Shown: positions 45,393 through 56,821 of the stretch, piece after piece
Numbering within the stretch: the first letter of the stretch is position 1
Layout of the letters: each line of letters begins with the position of its first letter
DNA from: Terramyces sp. JEL0728
Taxonomy: Eukaryota; Chytridiomycota; Chytridiomycetes; Rhizophydiales; Terramycetaceae
DNA length: 64,000 bases
Direction of reading: 5' to 3'
Assembly: GCA_027603945.1 (NCBI GenBank)
Contig: JADIIU010000027.1
Location: forward strand, 62,001 to 126,000
Notes under the pieces: model-generated
Database searches by the model: none
Told to the model about the DNA's origin: nothing
What the model saw: the letters and a program-made list of their open reading frames with translations, nothing else
Program-made: the position numbers and the translations under genes

Positions 45393-45826
45393 TTACACTT
45401 GAGATGCCAATTGCTGTTGGTAAGCAGTTTCCAATTTAACGACCTGCAATTTAAATCGAGCTTACTTCAAGCTTTTTCTTTTCTTGTTTTTCTTGCAATT
45501 CCTTAATCAACTGCTCTGATCGCTTGATCTCACTGGTGATATATTCAATACGCTTCTTTACGTTTGAAATCGCTTCCACTCTGGAGTCAGTTAAAAATAC
45601 CTAGCTTAGATCAAAATTACCTCTCTTGCTTTACTAAGCATGGCCCAATCATTTTGTAAATGTTTGATTCCTCTTTCAATAATCCAAATTCGATCGATAC
45701 CTGTTCATTTTCTTTCAACTGTGATTCTAACGCAGTTCTGTTCTGGACTGCCAGATCGTATTCCTTTTGGGTTTGCTGGAATTGGGCGACTTGTTCTTGA
45801 AGTGATTGCTGAAGACTTTTGCTCAT
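45393..45826 (-). CDS. PFD6: Prefoldin subunit 6
   Basis: Three exons; introns 45581-45620 (40 nt) and a 22-nt one nearer the 3' end; 123 aa. Beta-type prefoldin subunit that hands unfolded actin and tubulin to chaperonin CCT. Two long coils flank a beta turn: TQKEYDLAVQNRTALESQL, then YKMIGPCLVKQE, then RIEYITSEIKRSEQLIKELQ. This lines up over its length with human PFD6 (GPVLVKQE...RLDYITAEIKR), so the whole 40 nt must be intronic. The start codon is 28 bp from that of mS33 on the other strand. Confidence 0.88.
45581..45620 (-). other. Double intron in PFD6: two 20-nt introns head to tail
   Basis: The 40 nt split exactly into GTAATTTTGATCTAAGCTAG (45601-45620) and GTATTTTTAACTGACTCCAG (45581-45600). 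Each has its own GT, branch-like TCTAAG/TTAAC site and AG, and each equals the local intron size. Nothing lies between them. The flanking exons join in frame as KQERVEA. Confidence 0.7.
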
Positions 45827-45854
45827 TTCTTGATCTTTGAAAACTTTAAAAAAA

Positions 45855-46173
45855 ATGTCAAAATTACAGAAAATACGAGCACAGCTATTCAAAAGTCTAG
45901 AGACGAGCCCAATGCTGAAAAGCAGCAGAGAAGCTCTTTTAAATTATTATCCACCGGATGTATCAGTAGTAAAACTGGCAGCACAGGATCCTTCCCTGAA
46001 ACAGCTGAAACTGAGAGATGTCTGGTTTGATATAAAGAGAGACCGGGAAATTATGCTGGAAGCAAGAAAGAAGAATGTTCGTGTTTCAGGTAATGGTTAT
46101 ATTAATTTCAGTTGCATTTGGACCTCAAGCTGCACCTCAAAAAAAAGAAGGCAAGAAGAAAAAGAGAAAGTAA
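45855..46173 (+). CDS. RSM27: Mitochondrial small ribosomal subunit protein mS33
   Basis: Two exons, intron 46090-46111 (22 nt); 98 aa. Short basic protein of the mitoribosome small subunit. The pattern LLNYYPPDVSVVKLAAQDPSL, RDREIMLEARKKNVR and a Lys-rich end (EGKKKKRK) fits mS33/Rsm27 in size, order and charge, though sequence identity is low, so this is a probable rather than certain call. Basic amphipathic N-terminus (MSKLQKIRAQLF) can act as a mitochondrial signal. Confidence 0.6.
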
Positions 46174-47103
46174 TAAAGTTATATTGCCTATTGACGGGAT
46201 TCAAAAAACCTTTCGCGAGCCATTACTGATTTATCGAATTTCATTAAAATCGTGGTGCGGGTTGGATGTGCTGCACTTCCGGTTGAATGGGCAGAAACCA
46301 CTGCTGACTACAATCAAAAATATCTTACAAATCCCGTTGAATCCAACACTGCCTCTACTATACCAGCAATGAATGCTCCGCAATTCAAACTCGACATTTC
46401 TTTTGGTACAGATATAAATTTCGTTATAATGGGTTCGTTTTCACTAATCATATCTGGATTAATGGTAATTACATTCATCTTCACTGTCGGTTCCTCTCTC
46501 TAGGGAATCTGCTGCTTTTCCAAATAAACTTTTCCACAGCGTTGTGTTTATGAAAAGCAGAACTTGTAGTAGCCTAACTTCACGCTTCAAGTTCTTATCC
46601 CTGCATTATCTAAGACTAACCGAAACATAATCAGCTCCAATAATCTTATTCCTACTCTGTATCCAAGTTCTGCAAGCCTGAATAAAACGTGTATTACTTT
46701 TTCTCCAAATCTTCTATTCCAGAGACTTGCTTTTGTGTGTACTGAAGCATTTCAGAAAACAAGAAATTGTAAGCCGACAATGAAACCTGGATTAATTTCA
46801 AGTACTGTATCATTCTTTGTCTTGTTCAATGGCCGATCTAAAATTATAGGACGTTTTGAGATTGACTTGTTCATTCAGATTGCAGTGCAGACGGAAAAAA
46901 GTTGTAATTAATTGGGGGGTTTCAAAGTTGAAACAGTCAAAAATTGTACAATCAAAAAAATCAACCTTTTTCCCCGATTGTTGCAAAAGGGTGTTCAAAG
47001 TTCTCTAATAATTTTTGTTTGCTCTTACATCACACATGTTAGTTTGTAAAATAGCCAATCAATCCACGCGTCTTGATATAAATAAGGCGACAATAGATTT
47101 TTT
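46174..47103. other. Gene-poor gap before copy B, with one possible membrane-peptide ORF
   Basis: An open frame without an upstream ATG runs to 46503 and ends with a membrane span ([20 protein letters not shown]); from ATG 46369 it would code for 44 aa. It may be a gene remnant or last exon. From 46504 to 47103 I see no gene. A TATA-like GATATAAATAAGG (about 47075-47087) lies just before the repeat edge. Confidence 0.35.
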
Positions 47104-47595
47104 CTATTCGTTGCTGCTGTTGCTTGTATTGACCTTGATGCATACCTTGCTACCCAACCTTCTGCCGACGTTTCTCTGTACACCTCCATGATTCCAGCAA
47201 ACCAAACCTTGGTATATGCCGGTTTAACCACTGGAGAAAGCAACACGCAAAACTATGACTGCACCAATGGGCTATACGTTTTGTCTGGTGCTAATGCAAC
47301 TATCCAAGAAGGTGAAGTTACTCACTACTTTTTGTCTTATGGTGGTTTGCCTACTTGGTCCAATGTTGACGGAAGTTTAGTTACTGGATTGGGTAAATCT
47401 GCATTCAATTCCCCAGAAGGTGCCTCCAACATTAAATGGTTGAAAATTACTCCAACCCAGTCTTCTGGCAATGGAACCCTGTCTGCTGTAAAGTCTGTCC
47501 TCAGGTCTTTCACTGTTGGTGGCCAAGCTCCTGCTTCTTGTGTCAATGGGTCCATCACAGTTCCATACCAAGCACTATATACTTTTTATGCCTAA
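47104..47595 (+). pseudogene. DUF3455 gene copy B, 5' end cut off at the duplication edge
   Basis: Homology to the 20383 gene begins at CTATTCG, about four codons inside the reading frame. Upstream in frame there is a TAA (about 47083-47085) and no ATG, so the start and part of the signal peptide are lost. The next Met (47188, MIPANQ) would give a cytosolic, truncated product. The rest of the frame is intact, with a few substitutions from copy A (for example K to E, S to N). Confidence 0.75.
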
Positions 47596-47709
47596 TCAAA
47601 TAAACATAAATTAATATCAATTCCCCATCTTCATTGCTGTCCATTCAATGGCAGTGGTGACACAAGGATACTTTTGTCAGTCACACTTGCTTCAGGTTTT
47701 GCAAATTCA

Positions 47710-49308
47710 ATGGAACTGCGATTAGAAGATTTGATCCTTGTAAAGGCTTCAGATTCGAAAACCTCATTACAAAAGGTTTCCGTATCAGTCAGCGATTCGA
47801 TTTTCACTCTGAATGCAGAAGCAGGAACCAGCAAACTTTCTACCTCATTTCATGTTGACCACATAGTAGGAATTCATCATGTCGAAGAACAAAAGTTAAA
47901 GACAATTACAAAACTTACATTGGCCAACGCATTGGACATCACAGCGGAAAGGCCGACTGGCTTTTGGATAGTATTCAAACTCAATATTATCAAAGATGCA
48001 AGAGGAGACGTTCAAAAACCTACCTTGGGCTACTATTTGTTTCAATCTACCACTCCTGTTCTTGCAGAGACTTTGCTGGAAACCTTAAGGGAAGCATCGT
48101 TCAAACATTACAATAGCGGTAATAACTAGCTGATATAGACAAGAAAATCCTCTTTATTGTTAACCCTGTTGGTGGGACAGGCAAAGCTAGAAAGATTTTC
48201 AATTCGTTGGTATTGCCAGTTATCAAGCTATCTGGATTTGCAAAGAACTTGGAAATGATTGAAACTACATACAAAGAGCATGCGTCAGATATCGCAAAAA
48301 ACTTTGTTATTGACGATTATCTTTCAATGTCGACTGTATCTGGCGATGGTGTGTACCACGAATTGATAAATGGACTCATGAACAGACCGGATTGGGAAAG
48401 AGTCAAGGAGTTGCCAATTGGTGTTGTCGGGGCAGGTACAAGTAATGCTATAGGAAAGAACCTGGATATGATGCATGCAGAATTAGCAACTTTGGCAATT
48501 ATCAAAGGAAAAACAAGACCAATGGACATCTTCTCTGTTATTCAAGGGGATACAATCATTTACTCTCATTTACAATTCATGTGGGCATTTATTGCTGATA
48601 TTGATATTGAAAGTGAAGGATTCAGATTTTTGGGAATGCTGAGACAGCATTTAGCTGCTGTTATTAGAATTGTCAACTTTAGAAATTACAGAGGCAAACT
48701 CTATATGCTTCCACCAGAGAATGCCAAGGAACACTCTCTCCCAGAAAGTGCAGTCAAGGGCCCAAAAACTAAATACACCGGTATTGGATCAGAAAAATAT
48801 AAAAACTGGCCTGTGCAAATCGACTCGACGTTCCAATTGCTCACAGGTATTACTTGCTAATATAGCTTGCAATTTACCCTGGATGGCAAGCAACTTTTTG
48901 TGCTCTCCAGGAATCAAAATGGACGATGGGCTAATGGATGTAATGTATTGCGAACAGATCGGCAGAGGTGATGCTTTGAAAGCTATATTGGATTCTGAAA
49001 AAGGTGCTCATATGAATTTGAATAATTTCCAACACCGTCCAGTGGTTGCATTTGCATTAGAACCGTTTGGATATCATAGATCTCTTGGAATGGCAAAGGC
49101 CAAAGAACCAAAGGCTGATGAAAAGCTGGACCATTTGATTTTGAACGTCAGCGGGGAAAGAATTCCGTATGGCATTGTGCAAGTTGAAATCCACCCGCAA
49201 ATGCTTCAAACAATCGTTCCAGAATATTTGGACGATGCCAGATTTGCTTCAAACATTTTAAAAGACTTTCCAAAGTTGACCATGAAAGATATTCAGGCTA
49301 GAGTTTAA
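47710..49308 (+). CDS. LCB4: Sphingosine / diacylglycerol kinase family lipid kinase (copy B)
   Basis: Same three-exon structure and 519-aa length as the 20996 gene; both small introns are kept. All kinase motifs are unchanged. Differences include D to N (DIAKNF) and F to V at the last residue. Upstream of the ATG copy B has one extra G (CTTCAGGTTTTG versus CTTCAGTTTTG), so the leader differs by an indel but not the protein. Confidence 0.9.
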
Positions 49309-49340
49309 AACAATACATTTTCTTCTATATTAAGGGTTTT

Positions 49341-50502
49341 TTAATTTGATGCTTCTTGTACAACGTCGTCTGATATTAATTAAAGTTACCCAGTTGTTGC
49401 ATGTAAGAGTTGTACATTTCAATTAATTCAAATATTTTGCTTTCGAGCCTGGATTAATTCCGCGTACCTTGAGCCGTAATGTACAATATTCCCTTGATCT
49501 GTTAATGATATTTCATCTTGTGTAATGCAGTTTAGGAATTGCCTGGTTAGCCTTGAAGATTTTTGAGTATTTGCAGCAAATTCCGTAATGCATGGATCCG
49601 CAGAGTCAAACTAGCATTAATACAGCGTACAATTGAGGCTTTTCTAGCTGCCACATTATTCATAGGGTTTGATTCAGAAGAAAGAGTCGTTTTTCGTGGG
49701 ATTTTTGATTTTAGTTCCTTCAAAATTTCACCCTTCTACCGTTAGTATTATCTACCACGCTACTATCTCCTGAAAACATGTTTTTGAATACTTGGTTGGG
49801 AACGGGAGAAATGATTGGAACACGCTCGTCTATTGTGTTGCTCCTACTTTTCGCTGCGATCAATGGAACACTACTTTTTTTCAAAGATGGTTCCTGATTG
49901 CATCCACCAATATTTATCGATGGCCTTTCCATTTCATTTTCTGAAACTTTCTTCTCTGTCTCTTCTTTTATTATTTGAGTGAACGTTTCCAAAGAATTAC
50001 TCTCCGCTTTATGATTCTGAGGAACGGGGCTAATGGAAGCGATATAATCTGTAATTTTAGTAGGTCCAGCGTCGGTATTTTTTGGAATAACTGGCAATAC
50101 TTGGGGCACCTTTGTAATTTTCTTTGTCTTTTTTTGTTTGACAGCTGTCTTTACTGGTTTGCTTTTTGCAGGGACAGCCTTCACTTTCTTTAAATTTACA
50201 GATTCCCTCTGCAAATCTTCCAGTAATTTGAACAGCGTCTCTTTCTTTTGCTCGATTTTTTGTAATTCTTTCTTTTTCAGCGATATTTTATCGTTTACTG
50301 GTGTTTCTCTCGCTGGTTTTTTCGTTTTGGCAGAGTTTACATATTGCCTCGCAATTTTTGGATCCTTTTCAATCATATCCCAGACATTGGACATGGCTTT
50401 ATCTGAAAGCTTATTTCCGGCTTTATATTCCAGCGACTTGCTTTTCTTTAGTGATAATTCTTTTTTTTGTGTTGGAGAAGGCTGCCGAGATATGAAATCC
50501 AT
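49341..50502 (-). CDS. Hypothetical charged coiled protein (copy B)
   Basis: Same five-exon model as copy A, 360 aa. The third intron is 19 nt here (GTACGCGGAATTAATCCAG) against 20 in copy A, and the exons remain in frame. Small changes such as E to V and T to A in the Ser-rich region. Confidence 0.6.
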
Positions 50503-50604
50503 CAAGAATTGACAACACACGCGTTGCTTTGAAAATACTGGGCTGGCTCATTTTCGGCTTTCAAAGCTCGTTTATCAATTTTGAATCATTTTTTGAAATT
50601 TAAA

Positions 50605-51026
50605 ATGAATCGCTCATCGGGATTACTTCGCAGAGCATTTTCTACTCCAGCAAAGCAATGGCCAACATACGAACAATCCATGTTGTCAAAACACTACAAA
50701 GAACGCCATCATGCAGTAGGTAAATATCTTTACATTTCTTTCTTTTTGAACTGGTCTAACAATTAGGAACCACTAGAATGTGGTTATACTTTAACGTTTT
50801 TATCACCGCACCAGTTTTAGTTGCAACAATTGCCTTTGCTATTCCACCAGAAATGAAGCACATTGAACATTTGAAGCACCATCCAAATGAATGGACCGGC
50901 TTTGCATACTTGCGCAAGAGAACTAGAGTAATTGAATTGTAATTATAGGAAACAGCTCCATGGGGAGGAAACAACTCTCTTTTCCACAACCAATACTCAA
51001 ATCCTGTTCCACCATCTGACGAATAA
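50605..51026 (+). CDS. COX13: Cytochrome c oxidase subunit VIa (copy B)
   Basis: Identical protein and intron structure (47 and 21 nt) to the 23892 gene, 117 aa; only a silent change near the start was noticed. Same tail-to-tail position with TOP2. Confidence 0.9.
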
Positions 51027-51043
51027 ATATGGGATTAAAACTT

Positions 51044-54000
51044 TTATTCAAAATCTTCACTATCATCATCAGAAACTACAAATTTCGAAGGATTGCGGCC
51101 TCTTTGAGATCTAACTTTTGGAGTTGGAACGTAATCTTCAAAAGCTTCGTCTTCAAAGTCAGATTCATCGTATTTCTTTTTCGCAGCCTTGGCCCTTGGT
51201 TTAGTTGCTTTCTTTGCAGGCTTTATTTCGCTATCAGAGTCACTGGCTACTTTTTTAACTTTCTTTGGGATGTCACTTTCAATCTTTCGCGACTTTGGTG
51301 CAGCTTTCTTTGGCTTAACCTCTTCATCGCTAGCTTCATCAATTGTAATGGATTCCTTTTTGGCAAGCACGTTATCATCCGAATCAGAGATAACAACTTC
51401 TTTCTTGAGAGTTTCTTCAGAATCATTACGGGTTAGCCTAGAGGTAGCGCCAATTCCGACTTTACGAGATCCCAATTTTCTCATCTGCGGTTCCTTGTCT
51501 GGGCTGGGCTCTATAATAAGATCTAATCTACCACTTTTGAAAAATTCATCTACTTTTTTTTGTTTCTTTACTGCTGGTTTCTTTTTTACGTCAAAATCAC
51601 TTTCGCTTTCATCCTTCACTGCAGCTTTCTTTCCTTTGGTCTTTGGTGCTTCTTCGTCAGAGGACTCGTCTTTGATAGCTTTCTTCTTTGCTTTAGGTTT
51701 TGGCTCCTTTTTCACTACCTTCTTTTTCGGCGGAGATGATTCATCATCAGACACTGATACAGTTCGTTTTCGAGAAGCCTCGCCCTTCTCTTCTTTAACT
51801 TTGATTGGTTTTGCAATAGCAGGCTCCTCTTTGACTTTCTTGACCGCTTTCTTCTTAACAGGCTCAAAGTCGACATCGTCTTCATCGCTGAGGTCCATCT
51901 TCTTTTTGAGCATTTGGTTGACGCCTTTCTTGATTGCCTTCTTTCTTCCTCCGGCTTGAGTGTTGTTATTTGGTCTTTGCGCTTCAGCTGCTTCCATATC
52001 GGTTTCAAATGACTGAAAGTTAAATCTATTTACCTTCCATTGGGCTACAAAAGCGTGCAAATCAATTCTCCATAAATCTAAAGGTGTTTGGCCCAATAAA
52101 ATTTTAATTTCGTGTTCTTTTTGCTGTTGTTCTTTAATGAGAGCTTGAACCTTTTCCATGGTGAGATTCCAAATTGGCATAGACAACAAATAATCATATC
52201 CGTGGCCGGAAGAGTTGTCTTCATCTTCTTCGCTGACATTGGAGCCTTTTCTAAATATCGGATCGTATTTCTTTGCTCTCAACTCTGCCAATAAATCAGC
52301 CTTCTTTCTGTTTTGCACAATCAGTTTTCCATCTATAATTTCCAAAACAAATCTCACTCTGTTTTCACATTTCAAGTGTTCGGCAGTTAAATCGGCGAGT
52401 AGATTTTCCTTTCTCTTATGGTAGTACTTTTGACGCAAGTGGTAGAAATCTTGAATAATATCCAAAACTGAAGTGTACTTTTTAATGCGACCTTCAAGAT
52501 CATGGCACACTAAATTGCTTGTACTGATTGTTGTTGAAATTTTGAACTTGCTTTCTAAACCTTCGGCTTCTGCAATAGCCATATTTTCTTCACTCAAGTT
52601 GATCACAAAGTGAACTTTAGAGTCGGTGTGGTACTCTTTATAGTCTTTAATCCAAGCAGGGGTTTTTTCAGTTCCCGTAACCCATCCTTCAAGGGTTTCC
52701 TTGTAGTTCTGGGTCCAAGATCTAATTGGGAGTTCAGTAATTTCAACAGTTGTTGGCCCTGTTTTGGTGATGGTTCCAGATACTCTGTATTTGCTGGCAC
52801 CTTCTTGGAAAATCGAACCTTCAAATCCTCTGTACCAAGGATGCATCGGTTCCATTTCTTCATTGTCCATTAACCTCTCCAAATTATTCACTACGTCAAT
52901 AGGGCTAATGTTAAACATATTTACTTGTAGTTGGGGATTGCAGTGGACCAGCCTGTACCAATACCTTCGCCACCGTTAACTAGCAACATTGGCACCACTG
53001 GGATGTACCATTCTGGTTCAATCGATTGACCATCGTCATTCAAGTAATTCAAAAGTGGGTCATCATCTGGATGGAAAATTGCTCTTGCTAAAGGCGAAAG
53101 ATTGGTGAAAATATATCTAGGAGAAGCGGCATCTTTACCGCCTTGCAATCTGGTACCAAACTGACCCAGAGGTTCGAGTAAATTCAAGTTGTTTGATCCA
53201 GTAAAATTTTGGGCCATGTTTACAATCGTCATTGTCAACGATACTTCGCCATGGTGATACGCAGAGTGTTCAGATACATAACCAGCCAATTGTGCAACTT
53301 TAATTTCGTTTTTGAGATTTCGTTTGAAACAAGAAAACAAAATCTTTCTTTGGCCAGGTTTGAATCCGTCAACAGAGCAAGGAATAGATCTGGTGTTGTC
53401 GGCCATGGAAAAAAGGATAAGTTCTTTGTTAATGAAATCTGAAATATTGATTTCATCGACATCGTGATCCATAAAAGTTCCGCTGGTATAACCTCTTAGC
53501 CATTCTTTACGATCGTCAGCCTTCTTTTTATTGAATGCCATATCAATCAAGTGTCTGGAGCTATCATCGCACGATTCAAACGGTTTCAGATGCTTCCCCA
53601 AATCAGAAAAGTACTTTTTAGCATCTTCGGTGGTTGAGGTACCCAAACCTTTGTAGTACTTTAAGGTCCAGCCTCTTCCATTATCGTTTTCTGCTTTCCA
53701 AGCTTCATATTCTGGGATAGTAAAGAATGAAATCTCTCGTTTTTGATTTCCTTTTCCTTTGCTAGCTTTTACAATAGGCGTGATAAATTCAAGCAAGAAC
53801 CCGGGTATTTTCAACAAACTTGGCCAGAAATGATCGAAAAAGTTGATGATTAACCCTTTGATGTGGGAGCCATCGTGATCCTGATCGGTCATGATCATCA
53901 GGTGGCCATATCGTAACGAATTCGTATCGGTGTAGACCTTTCCTTGCTGTAGCCCTAAAATTTGTTTAATTGCACTAATTTCGGCATTGGCCATTATTTG

Positions 54001-55564
54001 AGCGTGGGAAGCTTCACGAACATTAAGCAGTTTACCCCGGAGTGGGAATACACCAAAGTTATCTCTTCCAACCACTGATAGACCAGACACTGCCAAGGAT
54101 TTAGCAGAATCCCCTTCTGTTAAAATCAAGGTGCATTGCCCGGCATTTCGCGTACCAGCATTATTGGCATCGTCAAGCTTGGTCAAGCCTGAAATTCTGC
54201 TTTTCTTTCCCGATCCATCGGTCTTCTTCATCAACTGGTCTTGTTTAAATTTGGCAAAGCTCAAGATATTTTCAACGACTCCGCTCTTGAGCACTTTTTT
54301 GACAAAGTCTTCTCCCAAAGCACCTTAATTACTTTGATGTTTACCTTTTGATCCAAATTGAGATTGCTTCAAAGTCATTGTCTCTTTAGTTTGGGAATCA
54401 AAGGTTGGATTTACGATGGAACAGTTAACAAACAACCACAGATGTGATTTCGCTTGGAAAGGTTTCAAGGGAACACCTTTCTTGTCCTTCTTCTTTACAG
54501 CCTCAATAAGGTGTGTTACCAATTGATCCGCAATTGAATTTACATGTGTTCCTCCTTTAATTGTACAAATTGAGTTTACAAACGATACTTGGTTGAATTG
54601 GCCATCACTAAGCGTAAACCCAACCTCCCATCGATCGTTGATCCTTTCATAAACAATCGGTGGTTTGGTTGGCTGGTCGTTTGCTGAATTGACATACAAT
54701 TCCATGTATTCTTTGAAATCTCGCATCTTGATCCGTGTATCATTCAAATATACTTTTACGCCTCGGACACACCCGGCCAGATCGTAGACTCGCTTGGTCA
54801 ATAAAGCAGCAAAATCGTCATCAATAGTTTCCAGGCCAAACTAGATAAATCGATACGAACCTTTGCCAAATCAGGCTTGAATGTAATTTGAGTATAATCT
54901 TCTCCGCGATTATTAGAAGTAATCTTTGGCTCTCCCCTCTTGCCCATATTATCACTAAATACCTACCGTCAATATCAGATACTTGTTTGAATTTCAATTT
55001 TGTTTCTGCATCAGCAGTTTCAACAACGAATTGCTTTGAGAAAATATTACACAATTTTGCACCATAGCCGTTTCTGCCACCAGTTACCTTTTGCTCGTCA
55101 TCGTCATAGTTGGAGGAAGTAAGCAAGTGTCCAAAGATAAGTTCTGGAACGTAGACTTTTTCTTTTGCGTGAATCTTGATTGGAATTCCTTTTCCGTTGT
55201 TGTAGACCGAAATAACATTGTTTTCTTTGTCGATATTGACCTTGATTGTGTCCATACCGGGATCACGCACCTTTCATTAGCTTTTATAACCTGAGATTAA
55301 TCATAGAGCACCTTATTATCGGCGGCATTGACTATAATCTCATCAAAGATCTTGTAGAGACCAGGAACAAATGTACAAGACCGATACACCATGCGATCGT
55401 TTTCATATACCCACAGAGGACTGGTTTGTTGTTGAACACTTCCAATATACGTGTCTTGTTAATCCAACTCTTACCTGGACTACAATTAGTACAAGTTACC
55501 GAATAAGGATGTGCTCCAACTGAGTTTTCTTTTGATAAATTTGTTCAATCGACTTTGAAGTCAT
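51044..55564 (-). CDS. TOP2: DNA topoisomerase II (copy B)
   Basis: Same eight exons, 1452 aa, all catalytic motifs kept. By eye the 3' half is base-for-base the same as copy A, while the 5' third has a handful of mostly silent changes (a V to I near SIADQ) and one extra intron base in the 41-nt double intron. Nothing suggests loss of function. Confidence 0.95.
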
Positions 55565-55850
55565 TTTGCGATTGAAGTTCAAGATTCGGACTCTGAAGGA
55601 AATTGAAAAAAATATCCCAACTCAGCTCCAGTCCAGCGGATATTAATGACGAATAGCAACTTTATTGGAAGCTGGGGAGTGCTCGTGCACAGCAATCCAG
55701 ATTATACTCACGAGCCATCGTACACAGCAATCCAGATTAGACTCACGAGCCATCGTGCATTGCTTACTAACAATAGGCTGTTGACAATTTAGCTCACTTG
55801 TTGCCCTTATCTGCAAATTTTACAAAGAATTTTTTTTGATCTGTATCCTA
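55565..55850. promoter_or_regulatory. Divergent promoter TOP2 / cyclophilin (copy B), with local tandem duplication
   Basis: As in copy A but a segment of about 35 bp containing CACAGCAATCCAGATTA...CTCACGAGCCATCGT occurs twice in tandem (about 55686-55756), where copy A has it once. Confidence 0.55.
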
Positions 55851-56787
55851 ATGTCTGTAACTAATCCTAAAACTACGCTATTTGTCGGTGGTTTGCTACC
55901 CGAAATCTCTCCTCAGATACTAAGAACCGCATTTATTCCGTTTGGCGATGTCCTATCTATTCAGATGCCTTTGGATGTCGATAACCAGAAACACCGAGGG
56001 TTTGCGTTTATAGAATACGAAACTCAAGAAGATTGCCAAGCAGCTTTGGAGAATATGAATTTATCAGAGTTGCATGGGAAATTACTCAAAGTCAGTCTTG
56101 CAAGACAAGGGAAATATCAACAAATGCAAACCAAAGCAGTCTGGGAAGACGAAGAGTTTGTGTTGGCAAAGGTGCCAAAGGATGAAGAACAGCAGGAAGC
56201 TTTAAGAGCCAAGGCAAAGAAGAAGGAGGAACCGGAAGAAGACCAACGTCCACAAAAGAAGCTCAAGAAAGCCAATCCAAAAGTATTCTTTGATATCACA
56301 ATTGACAAATCACCTATCGGAAGAATCGTCATGGAGTTGCATACAGATATTGTTCCAAAGACGTGCGAAAACTTTAGACAGCTCTGTACGCATGAAAAGG
56401 GATTTGGATTTAGAAAGTCAATATTCCACAGAGTTATTCCTCAATTCATGCTCCAAGGAGGTATTTCCTGCTAATATAGGCGACTTTACCAACCATGATG
56501 GCACAGGTGGTAGATCTATTTATAGAGGAAAATTTGCAGATGAAAATTTTGTCCTAAAGCACAACAAGCCTGGTGTGCTATCTATGGCTAATGCAGGACC
56601 AAACACCAACGGCTCTCAATTCTTTATTACCACTGAGAAGACTCCTTGGCTCGATGGGAAGCACGTGGTTTTTGGATTTGTGTCTGAGGGTATGGATATA
56701 GTGAAGCAAATTGAAGCTCTGGGTACTGCATCGGGAAATCCAAAAAAGAAGGTCACAATAACTACTTGCGGAGAATTAACGCCATAA
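55851..56787 (+). CDS. PPIE: RRM-containing cyclophilin, PPIE/CYP33 type (copy B)
   Basis: 305 aa with the same single 19-nt intron (now GTATTTCCTG...). Protein differs from copy A only near the C-terminus (GELTP for GELMP) as far as I can see; RRM and isomerase residues are intact. Confidence 0.93.
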
Positions 56788-56821
56788 TATAATAAACCAA
56801 AAGTAAGTTGTTTTTGCAAGA

